Of a stretch of 60,545 nt of DNA, positions 30,782 to 39,844 are shown one piece after another; position 1 is the stretch's first letter, and every line of letters begins with the position of its first letter. The stretch lies in assembly GCA_003427395.1 (NCBI GenBank), contig BFEA01000263.1:1713041-1773585 (forward strand), in the 5' to 3' direction. The notes beneath the pieces are model-generated. The model did not search any database and was not told the DNA's origin. It was given only the letters and a program-made list of their open reading frames with translations. Origin of the DNA: Chara braunii (taxonomy: Eukaryota; Streptophyta; Charophyceae; Charales; Characeae). The translations under genes and the position numbers were made by a program.

Positions 30782-30932
30782 TTACAACTAGACAATGTGG
30801 TTTCGGTCAGGTCTAGTTAATGTAAATATTTGTTGGCTTGTCTTTTTTGCAGTCATGGTTTCGGTCAACCTATTGTTGTATTCTCTTGTCTTCTTGACAG
30901 TCAGACATTGTGGCTACGGTCAGGTCTCACTG
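30782..30932. repeat. Stem-loop array II (after R copy 1)
   Basis: 30782-30825: TTACA + ACTAGAC pair with GTCTAGT + TGTAA around the 17-nt loop aatgtggtttcggtcag. 30898-30932: CAGTCAGAC / GTCTCACTG (8 of 9) around attgtggctacggtcag, also 17 nt. A stemless relative (gtcatggtttcggtcaacc) lies near 30852. A fourth unit starts at 31264 (cagacaatgtg) and is cut by PLE-1; a fifth is at 38197-38231. Confidence 0.7.
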
Positions 30933-30954
30933 CCATACCTCTGTAACTACGTAG

Positions 30955-31230
30955 CACCGTGTTCTCGTTCGGAAGCGAATGCGAACATGTTCGCCCAAAC
31001 GCGAACAAGCGCCCAAAACCCTCCGAACGCGAACATAAAAAAAAAAAGTTCTCAGAAACATTTAAAAAATATATATGTTATGTAAAATAACAATACGAGC
31101 CATTTTTGCCTTGGAGTCATGTTCAAATCCGTAGCCAGTCATGAGTTAAAAATCAAAAATTGAATATAGTTTGTGTGAACGTGCGAACACGTTCGCAGGA
31201 ACGTGAAGGGGCGCGAACACGTTCACCGTG
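30955..31230. repeat. GCGAAC-rich block with palindromes
   Basis: Repeated 'gcgaac' and 'cgttc' in both orientations. Includes the perfect 14-bp palindrome GCGAACATGTTCGC (30981-30994) and the near-palindrome gcgaacacgttcgc (about 31187). Confidence 0.65.
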
Positions 31231-31360
31231 CTACGCAAATCTATAAATTGTTATTCGTGTCGCCAGACAATGTGACTTTGATTTGTAGTTGTCGTGGACA
31301 ATAACATGCAGCAAATAAGTGTAGACGACAGTAGCAATCACTCGACTGTAATATTCATGT

Positions 31361-31405
31361 AGAAGAAGAAGAAGAAGAAGAAGAAGAAGAAGAAGAAGAA
31401 GAAGA
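31361..31405. repeat. (GAA)n microsatellite in the terminal repeat
   Basis: About 15 gaa triplets; the matching tract in the other terminal repeat is at 37507-37560. On the element strand it is a TTC run. Confidence 0.95.
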
Positions 31406-31527
31406 GGAAGAAAGAGAAGAAAAAGAAGATAAAGCAAGGTAGAACCGATGGCAAATTGAAACCTGAACGTGGCAGCCCACGTAAAAAATTATCATGAAAA
31501 ATGACGGGCACCGCTGTCAACGTGGCT

Positions 31528-31572
31528 GACCCGACCGGTTTCGGCTGGTGCCACCCAGCCTCATAAGGGATC
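31528..31572 (-). ncRNA. Degenerate hammerhead ribozyme, copy 1
   Basis: Same architecture as 37658-37702 (GATCC ... GGCTGG/CCAGCC, GAAA, ACCGGTC, GGGTC), but the catalytic core reads CTTATGA instead of CTGATGA. The G5 position is essential in hammerheads, so cleavage is not expected. Helix I is kept through a G-T pair (GATCC/GGGTC). Confidence 0.7.
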
Positions 31573-31599
31573 TTGGTTGTCGGTGTTGTCAACGTGGCT

Positions 31600-31644
31600 G
31601 ACCCGACCGGTTTCGGCTGGTGCCACCCAGCCTCATAAGGGATC
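31600..31644 (-). ncRNA. Degenerate hammerhead ribozyme, copy 2
   Basis: Product of the 72-bp duplication; carries the same CTTATGA core defect as copy 1. Confidence 0.7.
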
Positions 31645-31705
31645 TTGGTTGTCGGTACGAAAGTAAAGCACCGAGCCTAATTTAACCGGTTCAGGTCTAC
31701 CTAGG

Positions 31706-32369
31706 AGGCTGGCGGAGGTCGAAGGTGGATTGAGTAGGTTTCACCTAACTTTTTTGTGGTTGGGAGGCTTGTCGACATACACCTTTTGAATGTTTTTTAG
31801 TGTCTTCCTTGTCTTGATTTCTTTCCATTCGGTTCGCCTCTCAAGGAGGTTGTACGAATAGGTGATATCTGGCATGTCATGAGCTACGATGGCCGGAGTT
31901 GGAGCCAGGTGGCGCAACTCTTTGACCTAGCCTAGTGGGGGCGTGAGGCCTGGTATGGAGATCTGGGGGCACTGTTTGGAGGGGCAGTCTCAGTGGTCAT
32001 CGGGGGTCGTAACTGAAACAATGCTGGCCGGAGCTGGAGCAAGGTGGTGCAACTCTGTGACCTAGCCTGGCGGGAGCATGAGGCCTGGAAGAGCTTCGGT
32101 TCGTGCTGAAAATGGTCGTGTCGGCGGTGGTCGAAGGTGGTTGAATATGTTTCATCTATCTGATTCGTGGTTGGGAGGCTGGTTGACACATATTTTCTGA
32201 ACGTTTTTGAAGTTTTTTTCCTCTTCAATTGGTCTTAGCCGAAGCCGAGTAATGGCCCCGGCAGCTTATCTTTGTATTCTAATAAGGGACATTGGGCCTG
32301 GTTCCCAGCCGTGTTGCTCCCCACGAATAGATTGGAGCATCGTCTTTCAAAAAAAAAAAAAAAAAAAAA
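31706..32369 (+). mobile_element. Poly(A)-tailed retroposon inserted in the PLE-1 terminal repeat
   Basis: Interrupts the terminal repeat at the point corresponding to 37764 in the other copy and ends in 21 A. It contains two diverged ~400-bp tandem halves (for example 'ggtggttgggaggct...' at 31757 and 32168, 'ctggccggagctggagcaag' at 32024 with a relative at 31890). No coding frame. The 3' part (agccgaagccgagtaatggc ... ttgctccccacgaatag) looks like the untranslated end of a LINE or a SINE (inference). A clear target duplication is not visible. Confidence 0.7.
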
Positions 32370-33177
32370 GACTTCTAGAAAGGTCTATTAATCGCGAGGC
32401 AAGTCCACTAATCTAGGTACTACTGCCATGTACGAAACAAAACAGGAAACCCATCCAAATACAATGCTGTGAATAACTCACTAATACAGACCTGATCCAG
32501 AACCAGATATCCACTACACCACTTCTTGACCACTCTGGGCATACCCCAGCTATGATCTTCCAACCACCCAAAACAACCTCAAATGCAGATATATGTAGCG
32601 TTGTTTCAACCTCTGTACCATTCATCGATAATACTGATGCTGCCTTGTCCCCGTAGGGGCTCAAATGTCGAAACCCTCTGTTTCAAAAACCCTTAGATAA
32701 TACCAACAAACCCTATAACCGGGCCCTGGTTCCCCTGGTATGACCTACAAGCAATCTATCCCAGTGGTAAAAAAAGGCACTCAGTGATCCCAGAACCCTG
32801 CATATTTCCTAAAAAAGTTTATCAAACAGTGATCGATAAAAAGGTTTGAATAGCCCAACCTATAACGGTCATTTTCATCTGTCCACTAGAATATGATCCG
32901 AAGTCATGTATACTTTAAAAAAAACACTCTTTGCTCATCCCATGTCCTCTGATTTTTATGCACGAGTGAAGTAGTCAGTGCTTTCCTGTTACCAGGTCTC
33001 TTTCGAGTTAGGTAGGTACTACGGGTCCTCTGACTTCCAGTAAAAAAATCATTCGACTGGATCTCGCCAGTATCACCTATAGGCTGTAGCGTTTCGAGAT
33101 GTCGTTTAATCATCTGTCCTTAATACGATAGGTGATCTGCCCCCATGTAGTATTTCACCACTCTGAGGAGGAACTTC

Positions 33178-33372
33178 CACATGGAAACGCTCTTTAGTGG
33201 AACTCTGGCATTAGGTGGCCGTGACCAAGACTCTATTGGTTTTGCTTGGTGGGCAGGCAATGCTAGACGTATTAATCTTTCTGGTAAATTATTGGACGCT
33301 CATGTACCTCATGCAAGATTACTTGGTTTTTGGGTTGGAGCAATAAATTTGTTTGAAGTAGCTAACTTGTAG
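33178..33372 (+). pseudogene. psbC: Plastid psbC (CP43) fragment in nuclear DNA
   Basis: Encodes [16 protein letters not shown], then [21 protein letters not shown] and NLFEVA in one frame, stopping at TAG 33370. These are the N-terminal ~63 residues (starting about residue 18-20) of the photosystem II antenna protein CP43. Several usually invariant positions differ (for example [17 protein letters not shown]) and the rest of the 470-residue protein is missing, so it is a decayed nuclear insertion of plastid DNA and not a functional gene. It lies inside PLE-1 between the RT end and the terminal repeat, on the opposite strand to the element. Confidence 0.9.
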
Positions 33373-33462
33373 ACCGCCCCTCTCTGTCCTTCTTATATTC
33401 TCAAAACACAACCAAGAAAATCCCATGTTTGACCCTGATTCGTTTGTTCCAACGTCAACCTT

Positions 33463-34441
33463 TCATCGTAGCTTTGTGAGAAACGTTTTATAACCTCCAT
33501 CATCGTAGCTTTGTGAGAAACGTTTTATAACCTCCACTGCTTCCTCATAAGACCGATTGTCCTTGTTGTCGTAAGAGACGAAGACTGATATATCATTCAT
33601 CAATCGAAAACCATAAAACCCAGAGAGACGAGTAGGTTTGAGTGAGGATAAAAAGTTGAACTCATTATAAGCACAGAGTAAGCAGGCGAGAGCAGGACTC
33701 GAAGACTTCCCCAACGGAATTCCAACTCGTAACTCGTTGCTGCAACAGAACACCTCCTACAAATATAAATGTATGTTCTAACTCGAACTGAACGAAACTC
33801 AACAACTGTTGAAAGGTAAGTACCTTCCACCCATCTTCTTTCTTTCCTTTCAGAAACTTCTTATTTTCGACGAATTCGAAAAGCAACCGACCAACAACCC
33901 TCACCCATCCCATAATCAATAACCCAGCGTAGAGAATTCATAATCGCGTTGATGAGGTAGATTAGAAAACATTTCCTTGACGTCGAAGGAAACCCCAACC
34001 AATGAACTCCCTGTCTTAATTTTGTTATTCATACTACAATCCCTTTCACCAAATTTTGAGTAGTACGTAGATTCAGAATGAATCCGGACTTCAGTTTCCA
34101 CAACAGAAAAATAACCACCCTAAAAATCAATCGACCTCCCGTTGCAGAGCCTTCAATATATGAGGGGCATATTGGACGCCATTTCGCCATGTCCTTATGC
34201 TTGGGAAGGCAGTATGCCCGCTTACAGATCCCGTATTTTTCCATTTCGCCACATTATCCAACCCAAGTTTATTATAGGCTTCCTTGCATAATCTCACAAC
34301 ATCTTCCTCATTGCTGACAACTGGTATAAATGCAGAATTCTCCAAGAAGAGAGCATTCAATCCTTTTGGATAGATGACCAAACAACACAGGAAGGTATCG
34401 CCCATATTATGGTCCAGCGGCACACAGGTCAACCCTTGCAT
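33463..34441 (-). pseudogene. PLE-1 reverse transcriptase (broken into several frames)
   Basis: Reading on the minus strand through at least four frame changes: VPLDHNMGDTFLCCLVIYPK...FIPVVSNEEDVVRL (34441 onward), CLPKHKDMAKWRPICPSY (fingers, about 34200), SFDVKEMFSNLPHQRDY (motif A, about 33990), LRVGIPLGKSSSPALACLL (motif B, about 33730), GFRLMNDISVF (motif C, about 33600). The 'lPKxHK...RPI', 'SFDVxxLFTNxP' and 'GIPMGxxxSPALA' signatures are those of Penelope-like and related RTs, not gypsy. Motif C has Asn where the first catalytic Asp is expected. A 36-bp tandem duplication lies at its end (33466-33537). Confidence 0.78.
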
Positions 34442-34636
34442 TCTTCGTTGTTGGTCCCAAACCAGGCATTCAGTTGCATGGATATTTGAACAGGGTGTTA
34501 GGTGATTAAAGCAAGGAATTATATCAGATTGGAAAAACGCATCGCCAGGACTGAGTAGAGGAGCGGAAGAAAAATATTAAAACTTAATAAAGGAATTCCT
34601 TAGTTGTTGACCTAGAAGAGAGCAGGAAGAGGAACG

Positions 34637-35014
34637 CTAGTTGGGACGTAAAACATTTTTGGAATTGCTCATAATATCCGGAAGGAAATTGAGATCACCA
34701 AGACGGCAAGCCACATGCCCATCGACTCGCGGAAACTCAGATTCAGCATCACCACAACTGCATACCACATTGAATTCCCTGGAATACTTACGAAAATTAT
34801 GTATAATATCACCCACGATTTTATTCCTACACCAGACTACACAAATACGTTTAATAATGAAGTCCTTCCAAGCTTCGGTAATATTCAAATGACGAACCCA
34901 TTTGGCACAAACGACACGAACAACACATTTAGAGATAGCTTTGTCATAGACAACACAAATTATCAATCGTTCACGTGCACGAATGTGGAAACAAGTAAAG
35001 ATTGTCCGAGACAA
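34637..35014 (-). pseudogene. PLE-1 region between endonuclease and RT, with a CxC...H motif
   Basis: 125 residues: basic helical start (FHIRARERLIICVVYDKAI, KWVRHLNITEAWKDFIIK), then VVCSCGDAESEFPRVDGHVACRLGDLNFLP. C-x-C ... G-H-V-x-C resembles a zinc-binding knuckle reported between domains in elements of this group, but I cannot confirm the family. Same frame phase as the GIY-YIG piece, so they were probably one polyprotein. Confidence 0.5.
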
Positions 35015-35581
35015 AATATAACGCAGTCTTGTTCTGGTTCTTTTTCAGAGAAACCTCGGATAGCAGTAAATGAGTAGATCAGTTGGTCAAACCCCCAAGT
35101 ATACAAATTACTACGAGTAACGGGTTGGCTCAACAACTTAACCAGCGGTTCTTTCAAGATCAAGGACTTACTCATGAATTCACAAATCGTGTGAAACGTC
35201 AAGATAATTCCCCCGCCGATCCAACCTCCCGAATGCCGTAATAAACCATTGCCAAACTTGCATGAGACAAATGATGACCCGAAACGCCATTTCCAAACTT
35301 TCCAAGAATCTACTAACTAAGTCCCCTCATAACAGACTATCACACAATCCATCTGCCCGATTTCCACACGGGTATGCAAAATCCTTTCCAAACTAGTAGA
35401 AACCAATCCAATACTAGAATGAAACACAACCAAGGACCTATCCCGATTCACTACCGTTAATTCATCACACTTTCTTTTTTCTTTTTAAGCGTTCACGAAG
35501 TTTTTTCCTCTTCCTCTTATAGCCCTTTTTTGTCTATCTCGAGCATTTAGACTGGATGTAAGATGACTGATGACGAAACTT

Positions 35582-35935
35582 TCACAAGCATTTAAATCTT
35601 CTTTGGAACAAGGGGAGAGCCATGTAGTTGTGGATCCCACATCTCCTCATCCAACGATACAATCTCTGGTTGCAACCTCCTTTCTCAATGACATTCAAAC
35701 CACAAGCCCTATAAACGTGTTCACTCCATCGACTAAAAACATCTCGTGAGGTACACCCAGCATACATATGACGATGCCATGGAGAAATCAAAACATACAC
35801 CAAGGGGCTAGAACATCTTTCATAATCAAAATCAGAATCACTCAACCTTAGAAGAAAATCGACAAGCTTACTACCCCATTTAGTCTGTTGAGAAAGAATC
35901 AGGATACTCAAAGCGGAGCTAAAAAACACATTCAA
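35582..35935 (-). pseudogene. PLE-1 GIY-YIG endonuclease domain
   Basis: The 117-residue frame contains PLVYVLISPWHRHMYAGCTS, then RDVFSRWSEHVYRACG and CNQRLYRWMRRCGIHNYMALPL. This fits the GIY-YIG pattern: first Tyr in VYVL, second Tyr-x-Gly in MYAGCTS, catalytic Arg in SRW, His in SEHV. In classic Penelope elements this domain follows RT; here it precedes RT on the element strand, the permuted order. It nicks target DNA to prime reverse transcription. Confidence 0.75.
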
Positions 35936-36233
35936 GAAAGATGTAGCTCAACACATTGTTCAATTAGTTGCTACTTGTAGGCCGCGCTCGGAATACAACT
36001 TACGAACTGGTGTCATTTCCCTCGCCATTCACGAGGTCAATGCTTGCCTCCCTAGTATCATCTGGCAAGTCGACTCTAGTATCGTCAGGTGGCTGGTCAA
36101 AAGTCAGAAACACTCGCTTACTTATGACATCTTCTTTAGATCTGTCCAGAGTTGAATAAGTGAGTGACACGCCTTCCTTCGCACAATAGCCTTCATCTCA
36201 ACTTTGTTCTTCTTCCTCAGCATTCACCTCTGG

Positions 36234-36885
36234 TCAGCGATAAACAGAGCGCTTGCTGGGATGAGTACCCATCGCTTGTTTCCCCTTCGTCTTGCAAGCC
36301 GATGTCATTGCAGCTTCCTCCATCTTATCTTTTAGATTAGTGCCAGAAGTTTGTATCTTCATTGCCATTCGTGTCATCTCATCCTTCAGTTTCGCCACTT
36401 CCTCTTCAGCTTCTCTCTTGCCTACCAGGTCCTGCGCATGAAGCTCCTTCAAGGCAACCACCTCCCTCACATGACAAGCCGCCATTTTTGTTGCGCGTCT
36501 GGTGCACAGAGTTTTTGCTGGTGTTTGCCGAGGTCGTCCTTTGGCCAAAGTACACGGGGCATCTTCAATAGTAACAGGACCCCTCTTGTTTCCAAGTCGG
36601 AGGGCTTCATTCTTCCAGAACTCCGCTTTGGAAATAGCTTCGTCTCTTTCTTTCTCTAGGTCGTGCAACTTCTCCTCCATTCTAGCCATCATTCTTTCGG
36701 TCTCTTCTTGTGTCCTGCAATTCGCCAATTCCAATTCTCTGATGCGCCTCACTCCTGTTCGGGGAAGTGGTGTAGCCGCTCCGTGAAGCGCCTGAGTTGA
36801 ACTGAATCCGCTCCAAACTCTCAACCTTCGCTTTCAGTTTCTCAATAATCTCCGACTGACCATTATCCTTCCTACCCATCAACAC
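36234..36885 (-). pseudogene. PLE-1 coiled-coil protein
   Basis: Two overlapping frames (36682-36885 and 36234-36824) together encode a long charged helix: EKLKAKVESLERI, then IRELELANCRTQEETERMMARMEEKLHDLEKERDEAISKAEF and REAEEEVAKLKDEMTRMAMKI, separated by a basic stretch. It is probably the middle of an ORF1-type protein that starts with the CCHC knuckle at 37352. Coiled coils in such proteins drive multimerisation and RNA binding. Broken by frameshift. Confidence 0.55.
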
Positions 36886-37105
36886 TTCCTACATCGAGTC
36901 AAAACGTTCACCTAAGGTAGATGCAAACTCTTTCTGTAACGCATCTCTCTCGTCTCTGCCCTTCAATCTACAATTCCTCTTCTTCTTTTGACTTGGCTTC
37001 CTTCTCTTCAGCTTCTTTCCATTCACGTTCCTTCAATTCTTCAGCATCATGCCTGACCTTGATCTTGCTGACTTGTTCTTCCAACGCCTGAAGTCTTCGA
37101 TTGTT

Positions 37106-37352
37106 TCATCCTCCACCGCCGTTGTAGCTGTTGTTGTAGTTATTACTATTATTAGAATAACTAGACCCGCTGTTCGACGGGGCGTTAGGAAGAGGAGTAT
37201 CCACGGGGACGATAGCAATGCTTGGATTAGAATGTGCAGGACTACGGGGGGGTATGCGGACAAAAGCGAGTAAAATGGCCAGGATGTCCACAATTGTGGC
37301 AGGTCCGGACAATATTGGACGTGGATGAAAGAATAGGTTGATTGTTAGCCAT
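37106..37352 (-). pseudogene. PLE-1 first protein: CCHC zinc knuckle, frameshifted
   Basis: ATG at 37352, 80 bases inside the terminal repeat border. Encodes MANNQPILSS, then a perfect CCHC knuckle CHNCGHPGHFTRFC, and hits TAG at 37242-37244 right after a run of six C (HTPP stop). In the neighbouring frame the same position continues as RSPAHSNPSIAIVPVD and an Asn/Ser/Gly-rich stretch to 37106. One base gained or lost in the C run, in nature or in sequencing, would explain the break. A retroviral-type nucleic-acid-binding knuckle. Confidence 0.65.
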
Positions 37353-37431
37353 GGTGTCGTTGGTTACAAAACTAGATCGAAGCCACTCGTAAGTAGTACA
37401 ACTCCTACTACGGTTACTCCGTGTGTGCAAG

Positions 37432-38150
37432 TAGTTATCGTGGACAACAACATGAAGCAAATAAGTGTAGACGAGAGTAGCAATCACTCACTTGTAACAT
37501 CCATGTAGAAGAAGAAGAAGAAGAAGAAGAAGAAGAAGAGGGAGAAGAAGAAGAAGAAGATAAGGAAGGTAGAACCGATGGCAAATCAAAATCTGAACGC
37601 GGCAGCCCGCGTAAAAAATTATCATGAAAAATGACGGGCACCGCTGTCAACGTGGCTGATCCAACCGGTTTCGGCTGGCGCCACCCAGCCTCATCAGGGA
37701 TCTTGGTTGTCGGTGCGAAAGTAAAGCACCGAGCTTAATTTAACCGGTTCAGATCTACGTAGGATGAGACTTCTAGGAAGGTCTATTGATCAAGAGTCAA
37801 GTCCACTAATCTAGGTACTACTGGCACATCCGAAACAAAACCGAAAACCCATCAAAATACAACGCTATGAATACGCACGGATACAGACCTGATCCAAAAC
37901 CGGATATCCACTGTGCCACTGCTTGACCACTTTGGGCATACCCTAGCTATGATCTTTAAGGTTCTTACCACCCAAAACAACCTCAAATGCAGATGTATGT
38001 AGTGTTGTTTCAGCCTTTGTACCATTCATCGATAATACCGATGCTGCCTTGTCCCCCGTAGGGGCTCAAATGTCGAGACCCTTTGTTTCAAATGTCGAGA
38101 CCCTCTGTTTCAAACACCAACAGGCCCTATAACCGGGCCCTGGTTCCCCT
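37432..38150 (-). repeat. PLE-1 upstream terminal repeat (pLTR)
   Basis: 719 bp, homologous to the other end. Contains the (GAA)n tract, the intact hammerhead core and the block 'ccactaatctaggtactact' to 'ccgggccctggttcccct'. Transcription from this repeat toward lower coordinates would run into the CCHC frame. Confidence 0.85.
37658..37702 (-). ncRNA. Hammerhead ribozyme with complete core
   Basis: On the minus strand: helix I arm GATCC, core CTGATGA, helix II GGCTGG / CCAGCC around a 6-nt loop, GAAA, then ACCGGT and T (cleavage position), and helix I arm GGATC. All conserved core bases are present. Helix III is the self-complementary ACCGGT with no loop, so a single molecule cannot close it; activity as a dimer, as proposed for other short-helix-III hammerheads of retroelements, is the plausible mode. 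Hammerheads are known from Penelope-like pLTRs and plant retrozymes. Confidence 0.8.
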
Positions 38151-38196
38151 TCGATTTGGCCTAGTTGACTATGTTGTATTGTTTTGTTCCTTACCC

Positions 38197-38231
38197 CTAC
38201 CAAACAATGTGGCTTCTGTCAGGTCTAGCTA
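38197..38231. repeat. Stem-loop array II unit to the right of PLE-1
   Basis: Loop aatgtggcttctgtcag (17 nt, 38206-38222), followed by gtctag as in 30811-30816. The left arm is decayed. Shows that PLE-1 sits inside the array. Confidence 0.6.
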
Positions 38232-38307
38232 TTGTTCTTCTGATGATTTGCTTGTTGAAAGGCTTTAAGAGTTGGGTTATGTGTAGGTAATAAATATTGC
38301 TATTGAA

Positions 38308-38327
38308 AAAAAAAAAAAAAAAAATTG
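38308..38327 (+). repeat. Poly(A) run
   Basis: About 20 A flanked by 'attgctat' on both sides. Could be the tail of a short retroposon or a slippage expansion. Confidence 0.7.
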
Positions 38328-38459
38328 CTATAATGTCGAGGTAGAGTGCGGAGTCTATGGACAGAATCATGAAAACAGAACGCTAAGGCTTGGGCCATAA
38401 CACATTTTTTTAGGGTCTTTTTTTTTTTTCTTAGGGGTCTTTTTATATTTTAACTAGTC

Positions 38460-39831
38460 TGTAATGACCCGTCAAAACACAGACTGAGAACACTGCTGAT
38501 TTATGAAGTTTTGTTGTTGGAATGGATGCCTTGCTGAGATTCCCGCATTATGCTGTGTTTTCTAAGTCTGTTTGTGTGTGCGTGCTTGTGACCTGCGTGC
38601 CTGTCTAAGTGCTTGTTGGTACGAGTGTGTGTGTGACCCACAAGGGTACTTGCTTGTTTGGTGGGCCCGTAGGGCCGGTACTTACTTCTGGCCGTGGCAT
38701 CGAGGGTGGCAGCAGGGGAAAACACTCGAGTAGCGGAGGCAGGGGCCCCCAACACCTAGAGCAGCGGAAAAACACTCAAGTAGCAGGTAGGCCGATACCG
38801 CACCCAGTAGCAGTAGATGTGCCGGGTACTCGAGGCCGAGCAGAAGAAGACAAAGTTGGCATTTTTAGAGGCCCAGTAGCGGTAGGTTAGGTCTAGGCCG
38901 GTACCAGTCCATCCAGTCTGAGTCTAAAGCCTGTGCGGGCACTATCAGAGTCTGCAATAATGTTTCCCTCCGAAAAGGAGGAGGTACCGATTGCTTGGGA
39001 GGCCGAGCGGCCTGGAAGTCACCGCCCAGGAGGCAAGTAGGCCGCTATATCAAGAGGTTGAGGCAAAAGCTCAGCCTCATTCTTCAGTGTGCAAGTTTGG
39101 CGACACGCTGCTGGAGCGCTGGTTGGAGTAGCGCTGGGTACTACAGCGCTGCTCGGAGGAAGAAGCCGGGAGCTTCCACCTTGGTTATGGTGGAGCTCTA
39201 CCGGTAGGAGGAGGAGGGAGAAGGGGACCAAGGAGGAGAGTGGCGGGGTACTTACCTGGCTATGGTAGACACCATCTTCATCACCTTGTTAGGCGCTGCA
39301 TCTGGAAGGCCCCAGTGGGGGTAGTGCCGCATCAAGGAAGCTCGGGGCAGAGTCAGGCATGGCGGTTGAGTGGGCAGCGGCATAGCTGCATGGTGATGAC
39401 CCTGAAGTGGGGCAGCAACGTAGCTGCTTTGGGTTGTCCTTTGGACAGGAGGCTGAAGCCTCAGTAGTCCGCCATAGCCTCGACCTGTATGTAGAGGAAG
39501 GGGAAGGGTGGCCATGGCTATGGTGGACCTCATGTGGTGCCTGCAGTAGAAGTGGGATTCGGACATTGATTCTGGTTCAATCATTCAACATTATTATTGT
39601 TATTTCTTGTTTGAATAAGAAGGGAGGAGATAAGGAGGAAGAAATTGGTTGGCGAAGAAGAAGAGCCTTGTCATTGGTCTATGTTGGAGTACATCATCTT
39701 CTTCTTCTTTCTTACTTTTTCTTCTTCTTCTTTCCCTCTCTCTCCTCTCAAGTTTATTCATTTCCTTTGCAATTGGATGGCATTGTACTTTCAGATGAAT
39801 GTATACTTCGAAATTGGCCAGGATCGTAACA
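38460..39831 (+). repeat. LTR of a gypsy-type element (1.37 kb)
   Basis: Begins tgtaatgacccg and ends gatcgtaaca (TG...CA), with a tRNA-iMet type primer site two bases beyond. No polypurine tract precedes it, so it is a 5' LTR or a solo copy. Its partner is not found after GYP-2, so ownership by GYP-2 is not proven. The interior has several 'ggaggcagg' and 'aagtagcaggtag' repeats and a pyrimidine-rich tract near the end. Confidence 0.7.
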
Positions 39832-39832
39832 T

Positions 39833-39844
39833 TGGTATCAGAGT
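39833..39844 (+). promoter_or_regulatory. Primer-binding site (tRNA-iMet type)
   Basis: tggtatcagagt matches the complement of the initiator Met tRNA 3' end in its first 11 bases, the usual primer of plant chromoviruses and copia elements. Confidence 0.75.

Larger units (their letters stand above)
31513..31656. repeat. 72-bp tandem duplication containing the ribozyme
   Basis: 31513-31584 and 31585-31656 are nearly identical (first bases gctgtcaacg versus gttgtcaacg). It doubles the hammerhead-like segment in this terminal repeat only. Confidence 0.92.
31286..32735 (-). repeat. PLE-1 downstream terminal repeat (pLTR)
   Basis: Homologous to 37432-38150 but enlarged by a 72-bp tandem duplication and a 664-bp poly(A)-tailed insertion. 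Subtracting these gives about 714 bp against 719 bp. The plus-strand order is gaa-repeat, hammerhead copies, insertion, then 'ccactaatctaggtactact' through 'ccgggccctggttcccct'. Confidence 0.85.
31286..38150 (-). mobile_element. PLE-1: Penelope-like retroelement, GIY-YIG first
   Basis: Bounded by direct repeats at both ends (31286-32735 and 37432-38150), with GATTTG just outside each end (31280-31285; 38153-38158, two bases beyond the repeat). Reading on the minus strand: terminal repeat with hammerhead motif, CCHC knuckle, coiled coil, GIY-YIG, a Cys/His region, RT, a plastid psbC piece in opposite orientation, terminal repeat. There is no integrase or protease. An endonuclease upstream of RT, with pseudo-LTRs and a hammerhead, matches what is known of the permuted Penelope-like elements (Chlamys type) of green algae and protists. 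The coding frames are broken in many places, so this copy is dead. Confidence 0.8.

Noticed and set aside
33178-33372. Functional chloroplast gene, or contig from plastid genome
   Set aside because: Only ~63 of ~470 residues, many substitutions at conserved positions, and flanks are retroelement sequence.
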